A DNA stretch of 34,966 nucleotides from Verrucomicrobiota bacterium (GCA_016235545.1 JACRKB010000091.1:1-34966), one strand, 5' to 3'. Numbered from the stretch's first letter, positions 1 through 8,837 are shown. The notes: generated by a model from the sequence alone, not told the origin. Numbers and translations are program-made.

Positions 1-120
1 GACATCCCTGTGTTTGAGGTCGCGCAGGAGGAGGAGACGTTGGAAAGTTTTTACCTGAACCTGATGCAGGACAGCCGAACGCACGCGAAAGAGTTGAAGG
101 GTGAAAAGTTGAAGGGTTGA
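1..120 (+). CDS. ABC transporter ATP-binding protein, C-terminal fragment (truncated by window start)
   Basis: Frame 1 reads DIPVFEVAQEEETLESFYLNLMQDSRTHAKELKGEKLKG* and sits directly upstream of an ABC-2 permease gene; the LESFYLNLM tail resembles ABC-2 exporter ATPases. Confidence 0.6.
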   Translation, partial: DIPVFEVAQEEETLESFYLNLMQDSRTHAKELKGEKLKG

Positions 121-183
121 ACAGTCGCACCTGCACACCGCTTCGACCCTTTAACCATTTCACTCTTCAACCGCCACAACCCC

Positions 184-1032
184 ATGTTCCTCCTCCAACT
201 CCGCAGCGAACTGGCGAAGCTCTTCGGCAAGAAGCGCACCTACATCGGCTTCGGCGTCTTCCTGCTCGCGCAGAACCTCATGCTGCTGGCCTTCCGCTTC
301 TCCAACTGGGAGAAGGGCACGGCCAGGCTGCTGGAATCCAACGGCTACCTCGCCAGCGAATTCATCTCCGCGCTGACGGTCGCGGTGCTCATGCTCATTC
401 CGCAAATCCTCCTGCTCATGCCCCTCTATGTGATGCTTGTGGGCGGCGACCTCGTGGCCAAGGAGGCGGAGGACGGCACGCTGCGGATGATTCTCTCGCG
501 CCCCATCTCGCGCTTCCGGCTGCTGTTCACGAAGTGGCTCACGGGAGTCATCTTCGCGGCGCTGCTCGTCGTCTCGCTGGGTGCGATGGCGCTGTTCTTC
601 GCGCGGTGCTGGTTCGATTGGAAGGGGATGTTCATCTTCATCCCCATCCCTGGCAGCTCGCCGGTCTTCAACGTGCTGGAGGCGGGTGCCGGCCTGAAGT
701 TCTACGCGCTGGCGCACCTGCTCCTCGCCGTGAACGCCTGCACGATGTTGAGCCTGGCGTTCATGTTCTCGTGCTTCAACATGAAGCCCGCCGCCGCGAC
801 CATCCTCGCGCTGTCGTTCCTGTTCCTCAGCGTGGTCATGGAGGGGATGCCCTTCTTCGAGGACTGGCGGGAGTTCGCCATCACGCACCATTTCCGGGCG
901 TGGATACTGGTGTTCGCCAAGCCAATCCAGTTCGCGCAAATCGCCGAGTCGCTCTGCGTGCTGGTGGGCGTGAACGTGACTGCGTTCGTCATCGGGGCGA
1001 CGCACTTCCACATGAGGGACATCAAGTCGTAA
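184..1032 (+). CDS. ABC-2 type transporter permease
   Basis: 282 aa multi-TM protein with GGDLVAKEAEDGTLRMILSRPISR motif typical of ABC-2 permeases. Confidence 0.85.
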   Translation: MFLLQLRSELAKLFGKKRTYIGFGVFLLAQNLMLLAFRFSNWEKGTARLLESNGYLASEFISALTVAVLMLIPQILLLMPLYVMLVGGDLVAKEAEDGTLRMILSRPISRFRLLFTKWLTGVIFAALLVVSLGAMALFFARCWFDWKGMFIFIPIPGSSPVFNVLEAGAGLKFYALAHLLLAVNACTMLSLAFMFSCFNMKPAAATILALSFLFLSVVMEGMPFFEDWREFAITHHFRAWILVFAKPIQFAQIAESLCVLVGVNVTAFVIGATHFHMRDIKS

Positions 1033-1036
1033 GCCT

Positions 1037-1141
1037 GTGGTCAGCCTCTCCGAAATCATCATCCTCGCAGTGCTGGTCGCCATCGGCATCGGCTGCTGGC
1101 TGGTCTTCAGCCGCAGCTCGGGTGAGAAGAAGGATGAGTGA
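1037..1141 (+). CDS. Putative 34-aa single-pass membrane microprotein
   Basis: GTG start 4 nt after the permease stop; translates VVSLSEIIILAVLVAIGIGCWLVFSRSSGEKKDE* with one hydrophobic helix and a charged tail; absent from the ORF track because it is short. Confidence 0.55.
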   Translation: MVSLSEIIILAVLVAIGIGCWLVFSRSSGEKKDE

Positions 1142-1146
1142 GCGTC

Positions 1147-1221
1147 CGTGCCGGCGACTTGCAGTCGCCGCTTCACTCGGACGCGAGAATCAAAGACCGT
1201 GACTGCAAGTCGCCGGCACGG
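1147..1221. repeat. Palindromic repeat family P1 (CGTGCCGGCGAYTTGCARTCGCC arms)
   Basis: cgtgccggcgacttgcagtcgcc...gactgcaagtcgccggcacgg inverted arms; a second full copy at 25355-25430 and a half copy at 13930-13959. Confidence 0.9.
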
Positions 1222-1236
1222 GGAGGGCGGCCTTGT

Positions 1237-2598
1237 TCACGCCGCCGCCCGGTTCAGCACCACCTCCACGCCTTCACGGGCAGCGTCCACTTCCAGGTTG
1301 CTGCCGTGGATGGCGGCGAGCTCGCGCGCCCATTCCTGCATGCTGTCGATCTTCGCGTCATCGTGGTCGGGGTCGTGGTGGAAGAGGAAAAGCTTCTTCA
1401 CCTTGGCGATGACGGAGAGCGCCACAGCGTCGTCCACGCAGGTGTGGCCCCAGCCGATGTGGGACTTGTATTCCGCGCCGTCGTATTGCGAGTCCATGAT
1501 GACAACGTCGCAGTCGCGGATGAAATCAATGAGCTTCTCGTCCTGCTTCTGCGCGTAGGCGAGCACTTCGTAGGACTGGGCGCTGTCGGTGACAGGGGCC
1601 ATGCGCAGGCGCGAGTGCGGCTCGTTGTCGGGCAGGAAGGCGATGGAGCCGCCGCTGGTCTCGAGGCGGTAGCCGACACAGATGCCGGGATGGTTCATGA
1701 AGGCGGCGGTGACCTTCACTTTGCCGATGTTGAACTGCATTTCCTTGATCTCCTCGACCTTGAGATAGCCGGGCAACTGCTGCATGGAGACGGGGAAGTA
1801 GGGGCTTTCCATCTGGCTGGTGAGGACGCTCTGGAGGCCGACGCGCGCGCCCTCGTAGCCCTTGATGCGAATCTGGTTGTGCGGGCTGTAGGCGGGGATG
1901 AAGAAGGGGAAGCCCTGGATGTGGTCCCAGTGCGTGTGGGTGATGAGGATGGAAACCTCGATGGGCTGGGACTTGAATTCGCTGGCCAGCTTGCGGCCGA
2001 GGTTGCGGATGCCGGTGCCGGCATCCAGCACGATGAGTTCGCCGTCGGCTCGCACTTCGACGCAGGCGGTGTTGCCGCCGTATTTCAGCGTCGAGTCTCC
2101 CGGCGTGGCAATGGAGCCGCGCACGCCCCAAAAGCGGACGGTCGGCGGCGTCCCGATGGCGCGGCGGAAAAACGTGGTGTCGGGCGGAGCCGCGCTCTTG
2201 CTCCCCATCACGTCGCTCTTGCGCAGGAAGGTGGTGCCGCCTTCCAGATCGAGCAGGTGAAGCAGCTCGACAGGCTTGATGGGCTTGAGCAGGAAGTCAT
2301 CCGCTCCGGCCTCAATCGAATTGGTGCGGTCCGCCGCATAATTGCTGCTGGAGACGACGATGATGCGCGGCTGTGGGAAGTAAGCCTGATTCGAGCGGAT
2401 GGCGCGGCATACCTGATAGCCGTTGAAGCGCGGCATCAGCAGGTCAGTGATGATCACCTCGGGCTTGTGCTCGATTGCGAGAGCCACGCCCGTGTCCCCG
2501 GCATCAGCCTTCAACACTTGCCAGCCCTCGTCCTCCAAGGTGCGGCAGAGCACTGTGAGCACGATGGGGTCATCGTCAATGACGAGGGCAGTTTTCAC
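1237..2598 (-). CDS. Response-regulator receiver domain fused to MBL-fold metallohydrolase
   Basis: GTG start VKTALVIDDDPIVL; REC motifs DDD, ITDLLMP, VVSSS, LLKP; MBL motif HTHWDH and later LFHHDPDHDD. Confidence 0.88.
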   Translation of the reverse strand: MKTALVIDDDPIVLTVLCRTLEDEGWQVLKADAGDTGVALAIEHKPEVIITDLLMPRFNGYQVCRAIRSNQAYFPQPRIIVVSSSNYAADRTNSIEAGADDFLLKPIKPVELLHLLDLEGGTTFLRKSDVMGSKSAAPPDTTFFRRAIGTPPTVRFWGVRGSIATPGDSTLKYGGNTACVEVRADGELIVLDAGTGIRNLGRKLASEFKSQPIEVSILITHTHWDHIQGFPFFIPAYSPHNQIRIKGYEGARVGLQSVLTSQMESPYFPVSMQQLPGYLKVEEIKEMQFNIGKVKVTAAFMNHPGICVGYRLETSGGSIAFLPDNEPHSRLRMAPVTDSAQSYEVLAYAQKQDEKLIDFIRDCDVVIMDSQYDGAEYKSHIGWGHTCVDDAVALSVIAKVKKLFLFHHDPDHDDAKIDSMQEWARELAAIHGSNLEVDAAREGVEVVLNRAAA

Positions 2599-2667
2599 GC
2601 AAATGGCTTGTCTGGCGGGTAAGAACACCAGCAACGCCCCGTGAATGCAAGCCGCAGGAGATGAGTG

Positions 2668-2758
2668 AGCGAGTGGGAAAGTGGGAAGGTGAGAAAGTGG
2701 GGACGAGCGCCTCTCACCTGCACACTCTCCCACTTTCCCACCTGCTCACCTGCTACAC
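2668..2758. repeat. Inverted 8-bp-period repeat (gtgggaaa units)
   Basis: gtgggaaagtgggaaggtgagaaagtgggg opposed by cactctcccactttcccacctgctcacctgct; overlaps the coaE stop codon. Confidence 0.8.
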
Positions 2759-3346
2759 CTCCGCCAGTATCCGGTCCACCTGCGTCACGGTCACCTCCGG
2801 GCTGCCCTCGGTCCAAATCACATAGTCCGCCTGCGTCAGCTTCCTCTCACTGGGCCACTGCGCCGAGATGCGCTGCTGGATTTGCTCCGCGCTCCACCCC
2901 CGCGCCGCCAGCCGTTGCTGCTGCGACGCCGCCGAGCACGCCACGCAGATGACCTTGTCGAAGTGCCTTGCCGCGTTCGTCTCGAAGAGCAGCGGGATCA
3001 CCACCACGCCCAGTTTAACACCATCCGTCCGCCACTGGTCCACCTGCGCCTGCCACAAAGCCCGGATACGCGGGTGCAGGATCGCCTCCAACTGCTTGCG
3101 TGACATGTCGCTGGCGAAGACTCGCCGCGCAAGCTCGTCGCGCCGCAACGACCCGTCCTGCGCCAGCACCGCGCCGCCGAACATTTCCTGAATCGCCGCC
3201 AGCGCCGGCTGCCCCGGCTCCACCACCTTGCGCGCCAGCACATCCGTGTCCACCACAGGCACGCCGCGCCGCTCCAGCAGTTGCGCCACAGCGCTCTTCC
3301 CCATGCCAATGCCGCCGGTCAGCCCAAAAATCTTCGTTGGAGTCAC
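2753..3346 (-). CDS. coaE: Dephospho-CoA kinase
   Basis: FGLTGGIGMGKSAVAQLLERRGVPVVDTDVLAR, IPLLFET, typical length 197 aa. Confidence 0.93.
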   Translation of the reverse strand: MTPTKIFGLTGGIGMGKSAVAQLLERRGVPVVDTDVLARKVVEPGQPALAAIQEMFGGAVLAQDGSLRRDELARRVFASDMSRKQLEAILHPRIRALWQAQVDQWRTDGVKLGVVVIPLLFETNAARHFDKVICVACSAASQQQRLAARGWSAEQIQQRISAQWPSERKLTQADYVIWTEGSPEVTVTQVDRILAEV

Positions 3347-3485
3347 GAAGGAAAACTATCGACACCCGGCACGTCGGGGCGAGCAAGAATTTCCGCCGCA
3401 GCGGCTCACCGACTCGCAATTCACTTTGACTGCGCGCGCACGCTCGCAAACCCTCCCCCCCGAAATTCGCCGCAGCCGAACTCTC

Positions 3486-4706
3486 ATGTCCGACACTTCC
3501 ACCAACACACCGCCACCACCGCGGGAGGAGCGCGTCCACGGCTTGGACAACCTCCGCGCCGTCGCCATGCTGCTGGGCATCGTCCTTCATGCGGCGCTGT
3601 CGTTCATGACGCTGCCGATTCCGTGGATCGCTCGCGACGTGAGCCGGGCCCTCGGCTTCGACCTGATGGTCGGAGTCATCCACGGGTTTCGGATGCAGCT
3701 CTTCTTTTTCATCGCCGGCTACTTCGCGCATCTGCTGTGGCAGCGGCTCGGCACAAAAGACTTTCTCCGCCAGCGTTGGAAACGCATCGGCGTCCCCTTC
3801 CTCCTGAGCATGGTTACGTTGGTCCCGCTTACCATCGCAGTGTGGGGCTGGGCGGAATTGCAGGCGGACCCGCGCCCGGCCCGACGGCAATACGGCGAGC
3901 TGACCATTTTCGCCATACCCACGGGCCACCTGTGGTTCCTCGAGATGCTGCTGCTGCTTTACGGCGGCGCGGCGCTGATCGCGTGGGTGGGGCAGAAGTT
4001 GAACCTCGCCGCGTGGCTGCCCCGGCTCGACGCCGCCTTCGACTGGTTCATCGCAACCCCTTGGAAGCCGCTGCTGCTTGTCCCACCGACCGCGCTGTGC
4101 CTGTGGGGCGGGCCGATGCTCGGCGAGGTTGACGCCTCCGGCCTGCGACTGCTCCCCGCCGCGCGTGCGGTGGCCTACTACGGCTTGTTCTTTGTCATCG
4201 GCTGGTGGCTGCACCGGCGGCGGCACGGGCTAGGTGCGCTGCATGGCTGGCTCAAAACCTACTTCACTCTCGCGGTGCTGGCCTTCCTCACGTTGGGCGC
4301 ATGTCACATGGCACAGGTGAAGCCCGACGACGCGCAGTTCCAACAGCTCAAGCTGCTCGCGCTCATCGCCGCGTCGCTCTACGCCTGGACGATGATCTTC
4401 GCGGTTTCGGGCTGGTTCATGCGCTTCGCGGGCCAGCACCGCCCGTGGATCCGCTACCTCGCGGACGCCTCCTACTGGTGCTACCTCGCACATCTGCCGC
4501 TGGTGCTTTGGCTGCAGGCCCTCGTCGCGAAGTGGCCGGTCAACGGCTTGCTCAAGTTCACATTCATCATGGCCGTGAACGTGTCCGTGCTCCTCGCCAG
4601 CTACCAGTGGTGCGTGCGCCACACTTGGATCGGCCGCCTGCTCAACGGGCCGAGGGAAAAGGAAAGCCCGCCCGCGAATCACTCGAAGGCACGCGGATCA
4701 AATTAG
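3486..4706 (+). CDS. Acyltransferase family 3 (OpgC/OafA-like) membrane protein
   Basis: MSDTSTN start; RVHGLDNLRAVAMLLGIVLHAALSFM motif and about 10 TM helices. Confidence 0.85.
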   Translation: MSDTSTNTPPPPREERVHGLDNLRAVAMLLGIVLHAALSFMTLPIPWIARDVSRALGFDLMVGVIHGFRMQLFFFIAGYFAHLLWQRLGTKDFLRQRWKRIGVPFLLSMVTLVPLTIAVWGWAELQADPRPARRQYGELTIFAIPTGHLWFLEMLLLLYGGAALIAWVGQKLNLAAWLPRLDAAFDWFIATPWKPLLLVPPTALCLWGGPMLGEVDASGLRLLPAARAVAYYGLFFVIGWWLHRRRHGLGALHGWLKTYFTLAVLAFLTLGACHMAQVKPDDAQFQQLKLLALIAASLYAWTMIFAVSGWFMRFAGQHRPWIRYLADASYWCYLAHLPLVLWLQALVAKWPVNGLLKFTFIMAVNVSVLLASYQWCVRHTWIGRLLNGPREKESPPANHSKARGSN

Positions 4707-4763
4707 GCTCTCCATCCGCGTGATTCGCAGGCAACTCTTCGCTTCGTCTGAAATCTCCCCCGA

Positions 4764-6026
4764 CTACTTCAGAAACGGCCCGACTACTTCCTTCCAAATC
4801 ACGTAGCCCTTCTCATTCATGTGCAGCCTGTCCTCCACGAAGATGTCCGGCCTGGGCGTGCCGTCCGGCCCCATCATGTGCGGGAAGACGTTGATGAACG
4901 CGAGCTGCGGGTCGGCCTTCGTGAGCGCCTCGATGCGCCGGTTCGTCTCGCGCACCGTGTCCACTTGCTTCCAACGCGCCGGGTTCCCCGCGACCGAGAT
5001 GTAGGCGATGCGCGTCTGCGGCAGCTTCCGCTTCACCAGCGCGACAAAGTTCGTGAAATCCGTCGTCACCCGCTCCGGTGTCTTGCCCGCGTTGATGTCA
5101 TTGCCGCCCGCATACAACACGATGAGCCGCGGCTCGTGAGGCAGCACCGCGCGGTCAAAATAGTTGATCGAGTCGAACAGTTCCGAGCCGCCGAACCCGC
5201 GGTTGACGACTTTGTGCTCCGGGAAATCCTCCGCGAGCGACTTCCATCGCACGATGCTGGAGCTGCCCACGAAGACGATGCCACCCTTCGTCGGCGCGCG
5301 GGTCGCGTCGGCCTTCGCGAACACGTCCATCGCGCCCTGCCAGCGAATGCAGGACGTGACAATGTCGTAGCCCGCCTCGCTGAAATGCAGCCTGTCCGTT
5401 AGGAACAAATCCGCGCGCGGCTGCCCATCCTCGCCGAGCAGGTGCGGGAAATAATTGATGAAGCCAAGCTTTCCGTCCGCCTTCGCGTAGTCGGCGATGA
5501 GTTGGTTCGTTTTCCTCACCTGCTCCACCTCGCTCCAGCGCGACGGCGATGTCGGAATGCAGAGGTAGTTAATCTGCGTCTTTGGCAGCGCCGCGCGGAC
5601 CTTCATCACGAACGCCTTGAAATCCGCGAGAACCCGCTCTGGCGGCTTGCCCGCGTGCAGGTCGTTGCCGCCCGCGTTGAGGTAAATCGTCTTTGGCGCA
5701 TAGGGAATGACCACGCGGTCGGCGAAGTGGACGCAGTCGCTCAGATGCGAGCCGCCGAAGCCTCGGTTGACGGGCTTCTGCCTGCCGAAGCGCTGCGGCA
5801 GCGATTTCCACAGCCGGATGTTCGACGCGCCATAAAACAGCGTGGCGTCCGCTGGCGGCGCGTTGGTCTTGTCCCCCGCCTCATAGTCAGCGATGGCCTT
5901 CTCGAACCGCGCCGGGTCGGCGGCCTTCGGCTCTGCGGCGGATGCAAACGGCCACGCAAGCAGCCACGCGGCGCACAGGACGGCGAAGAAATGCAGGCGG
6001 TTGAACAAAACTACAGGCGGCTTCAT
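4764..6026 (-). CDS. Secreted protein with two tandem SGNH/GDSL-type hydrolase domains
   Basis: Signal peptide MKPPVVLFNRLHFFAVLCAAWLLAWPFASA; two copies of G(A/S)S..RWKSL / NRGFGGS / AGGND / DRLH..E.GY. Confidence 0.85.
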   Translation of the reverse strand: MKPPVVLFNRLHFFAVLCAAWLLAWPFASAAEPKAADPARFEKAIADYEAGDKTNAPPADATLFYGASNIRLWKSLPQRFGRQKPVNRGFGGSHLSDCVHFADRVVIPYAPKTIYLNAGGNDLHAGKPPERVLADFKAFVMKVRAALPKTQINYLCIPTSPSRWSEVEQVRKTNQLIADYAKADGKLGFINYFPHLLGEDGQPRADLFLTDRLHFSEAGYDIVTSCIRWQGAMDVFAKADATRAPTKGGIVFVGSSSIVRWKSLAEDFPEHKVVNRGFGGSELFDSINYFDRAVLPHEPRLIVLYAGGNDINAGKTPERVTTDFTNFVALVKRKLPQTRIAYISVAGNPARWKQVDTVRETNRRIEALTKADPQLAFINVFPHMMGPDGTPRPDIFVEDRLHMNEKGYVIWKEVVGPFLK

Positions 6027-6196
6027 GGCGGCGAGTTTCCGCGGTCCTATCAAAAGGGGAAGCGCAAAAACTCCCGGAGCGCGGGCTCCCTTGGCGCATC
6101 GGATGATTCGCGGATGAGCGCGACAACTCACACAGTGCATCTTCGCGCACCTGCTTGCGGCGGGCCGCCCGTGCGCCAGTCCGTGGGCATCGGTGG

Positions 6197-6370
6197 CATC
6201 TCACTTTTTGTTGCAACCGGGAACCCCTACCCTCCTGCTCGTAATCCTGATCCTGCTCATGCTCCTCCCTCGCGTTTCGACCAGCGGAGCAGGATTAGGA
6301 TTACGAGAAGGAGGAGCGACCAAACTGCATTACTCGATCCATCCGGCCTGCAAGAAAGTGAGCTGCGCCC
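6197..6370. repeat. Palindromic repeat family P3 (long copy)
   Basis: ctgctcgtaatcctgatcctgctc ... gagcaggattaggattacgagaaggaggagcg; reverse complement of 6286-6370 aligns over about 85 nt with 28509-28602. Confidence 0.85.
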
Positions 6371-6384
6371 TGCAGGCAGAGCCC

Positions 6385-7434
6385 CTACGGCTTTGCGGGC
6401 AATCCGGGCGGCAGCGGCGGCAGCGGGCCGGCACCCGGTGGCAGCGGGGGAAATTCTATGACGACCTTCCGCCATGCGGCGCGCTCGGACTCCGGCATCT
6501 CCTTCCACTGCTTCGCGTTCGCGTAGAACTGCGCCTGCTGCCCCGGCGTCATCTGGCCGATCTGCTTCAGCGCGGTGATGCAGGCGGCGCGTTCCCCGGC
6601 GGTGAGGTGCTCGAACTGCTCCAGCGTGCGTGCGGTCTCCGCTCGCTTTGGCTCGGGCAGCGCGGCGACGACCCTCGTCTTCGCGCGCTCGTCGAGGCGG
6701 AAGTAGTGCGTGAAGTTGTCGAGCAATTGCTCACGCTGCCGGGCGTCAAACTCCTGCCACTGCGTGAGGTTGTCCGGAACCTTCGCCTCCATTCCGGGCG
6801 GCAACGGTGGGAAGGCGTTCGGAACCGCCGGCCGCGTCATGGCTTGCAGCAGCCGCTCGTTCGTGAGGATTTCACGCTGAATCTCGGCGGGCAGCTTGTC
6901 CCACGCCGCAAGCCGCTCCTCGACGAGCGGGCGCAGGCTCTCCGGCACTGCGGAGAGCTGGGTGGCGCGCGTCGAGGGAAGTGTCGTGAGCAGAGGGTTC
7001 AAGTAATAGCGCAGCTCCGTCGCGCGCAGGCGGGCCTCGCGCTCGGCGGGCGGGAGCGTGTCATATTCGCGAAGCCGGGTGGAGAGCACCTCGCGCAGCC
7101 GAGCCGGTTTGGCGGCCAGTTCCGTGGTCCGCGCGTCCGTCCGCATGGCGAGCAAGTTGCGGAAAACGGCAACCGGATTGCGCTCCGTGTTGCTGGCAGT
7201 CTGAGCACCCGCCATCTCCACAACCAAGCAACAAGCGACGATGAAACCAGCAACTCCCCACCTCCCGGCAAGGTGAGACTCCGTCGAACCCCATTTGGCG
7301 ACGAAAACGGCGCGGGCACAGCGAGCATCTCGGGCCGGGCGCGCAGCACAGAAACTCGCTGCGCTCGCCTCGCTGCGCTCGAAATACGGCTCGACGGAGT
7401 CTCGCCCTACCGGGTTGGAGTGGATCGCATGCAT
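6385..7434 (-). CDS. DUF3106-like secreted protein, third gene of the sigma operon
   Basis: Hydrophobic VAGFIVACCLVVEMAGAQ followed by PPAERE/LPAEIQREI/MTPGQQAQFYANAKQWKEMPESERAAWR repeats; ATG 3 nt after the upstream stop. Confidence 0.65.
   Translation of the reverse strand: MHAIHSNPVGRDSVEPYFERSEASAASFCAARPARDARCARAVFVAKWGSTESHLAGRWGVAGFIVACCLVVEMAGAQTASNTERNPVAVFRNLLAMRTDARTTELAAKPARLREVLSTRLREYDTLPPAEREARLRATELRYYLNPLLTTLPSTRATQLSAVPESLRPLVEERLAAWDKLPAEIQREILTNERLLQAMTRPAVPNAFPPLPPGMEAKVPDNLTQWQEFDARQREQLLDNFTHYFRLDERAKTRVVAALPEPKRAETARTLEQFEHLTAGERAACITALKQIGQMTPGQQAQFYANAKQWKEMPESERAAWRKVVIEFPPLPPGAGPLPPLPPGLPAKP
7272..7411. repeat. Palindromic repeat family P4 (GGTAGGGCGAGACTCCGTCGAGCC ends), inside the 5' part of the 6385-7434 ORF
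   Basis: ggtgagactccgtcgaaccccatttggcgacgaa...ggctcgacggagtctcgccctacc; second copy at 18791-18922. Confidence 0.88.
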
Positions 7435-7437
7435 GGC

Positions 7438-7944
7438 TCAACGTTGCTGTTCAAAGGCCGCCAGCAGTTCCACGTCCGCCGCCGACTGGTTCAGGCGGCT
7501 GATGACCTCGAAGTCCTTCAGCATTTCCACGCTCGGCCCGCGCGCGATGGCGGCGATGTGTTCAACACTGCGTGCAACCTGCGTTTGCGTGCGGACGCGC
7601 CGGCCTTGGAGAACCACCACCGCCGATAGCAGAAGCACGGCGAAGGCGAACTGCGTCGCCAGCGACGGCCAGCGAAGCCACGCGCGCCATCCCGCCCCGA
7701 TGGATGCGGCTGCGGCACGCCTTTCCTGCGCGTCAATCTCGAGCCAGACACGGGCCATGAAATTCGAGGGCACGGGCGGCTCCGGCATCCGGCGGAGCGC
7801 CGAGCAGAGAGCGGCTTCTTCATCCCAACGCTCCCGGTCAGCGGTATGCACGGCCAGCCAGCCAGCGACGCGTGCCAGCTCGTCCGGCGTCAGCGAGCGT
7901 TTCTGCCGGAGGGCGAGGAATTCTTCAAACTCGGTGTTGTTCAT
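7438..7944 (-). CDS. Putative anti-sigma factor-like membrane protein
   Basis: MNNTEFEEFLALRQKRSLTPDELARVAGWLAVH with a central TM helix FAFAVLLLSAVVVL; follows the ECF sigma gene. Confidence 0.65.
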   Translation of the reverse strand: MNNTEFEEFLALRQKRSLTPDELARVAGWLAVHTADRERWDEEAALCSALRRMPEPPVPSNFMARVWLEIDAQERRAAAASIGAGWRAWLRWPSLATQFAFAVLLLSAVVVLQGRRVRTQTQVARSVEHIAAIARGPSVEMLKDFEVISRLNQSAADVELLAAFEQQR

Positions 7945-7990
7945 GTTGGCCTTCCATTTGATACCCGCAGCGCGGGCAAAGTTGCAGGGT

Positions 7991-8599
7991 TCATTCGTCC
8001 TTCCATTCCCCGGTGCGCAGATACGGTTTGAGCCGGGCCTTGAGCGTCTCGCGGGCACGGTGGATGAGGGATTTAACAGCCGAAAGGGAGCAGCCCAGCA
8101 CCTCGGCGATGTCGTCGTAGGCCAGCTCGTCCCGCTGCCAGAGCAGGAGGGCGGTGCGCTGGTTCTCCGGCAGGGCGGCGAGGGCCTCGGCCACTTTCTC
8201 CTCCAGCTCGCCGCAGAGCATTGCGTCCGAAGCGCTGGCCACACGCTTTTCCTCGACGCTGTGGCCGCGCGGCTCGTCGGTGCCCGCGTGCGCCGGGGCG
8301 TCGAGGGAATCGGCGGGGTGCCGCGAGCGGCGTCGGAATTCGTTGAGGCAAAGGTTGCGGGCGATGGTGAAGAGCCAAGTGGAGAACTTCGCGGACGGCT
8401 CGTAGCGGGCGGCGGATTTCCAGACTTGCACGAAGACGCCTTGCGCGAGGTCCTCCGCCTCCGTCGCGTCCGGCAGCGTGCGGAAGATGAAGTTCAGCAC
8501 CGGCTGCTGGTAGCGGGCGACCAGCTCCTCAAACGCCGCGCGGTCGCCACGCTTGACGCGGAGCATCAGCATGGCATCGGGGTCGGTGGCGTCGGGCAT
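7991..8599 (-). CDS. ECF-family RNA polymerase sigma factor
   Basis: RGDRAAFEELVARYQQPVLNFIFRTLPDATEAEDLAQGVFVQVWKSAARYEPSAKFSTWLFTIARNLCLNEFRRR and LAYDDIAEVLGCSLSAVKSLIHRARETLK. Confidence 0.93.
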   Translation of the reverse strand: MPDATDPDAMLMLRVKRGDRAAFEELVARYQQPVLNFIFRTLPDATEAEDLAQGVFVQVWKSAARYEPSAKFSTWLFTIARNLCLNEFRRRSRHPADSLDAPAHAGTDEPRGHSVEEKRVASASDAMLCGELEEKVAEALAALPENQRTALLLWQRDELAYDDIAEVLGCSLSAVKSLIHRARETLKARLKPYLRTGEWKDE

Positions 8600-8646
8600 C
8601 TGGCGCGACGGTAGCAAACACCGTTGCCGGGCGAAAGTTGGTTCAG

Positions 8647-8837
8647 CCGGAACGATTCTTTTGCCACGGATGGAACACAGATGAAACACGGTTGGGGACG
8701 AGGAAAGGGAAACCTTTCAAGGAGACGAACACGCACATCAGACGGTGGTGGCCAACCCGGCGGGCATCGTCAAGCCAGTCGACTGCTCTTCCGTGTAAAA
8801 TCCGTGTTCCATCCGTGGCTCAACTGCATGGTTCCGG
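8647..8837. repeat. Repeat family P2, full-length 191-bp copy with CCGGAAC/GTTCCGG ends
   Basis: ccggaacgattcttttgccacggatggaacacagatgaaacacgg ... ccgtgtaaaatccgtgttccatccgtggctcaactgcatggttccgg; matches 32876-33065. Confidence 0.9.

Noticed and set aside
1138-2622. 494-aa ORF on + strand
   Set aside because: Antisense shadow of the REC-MBL gene
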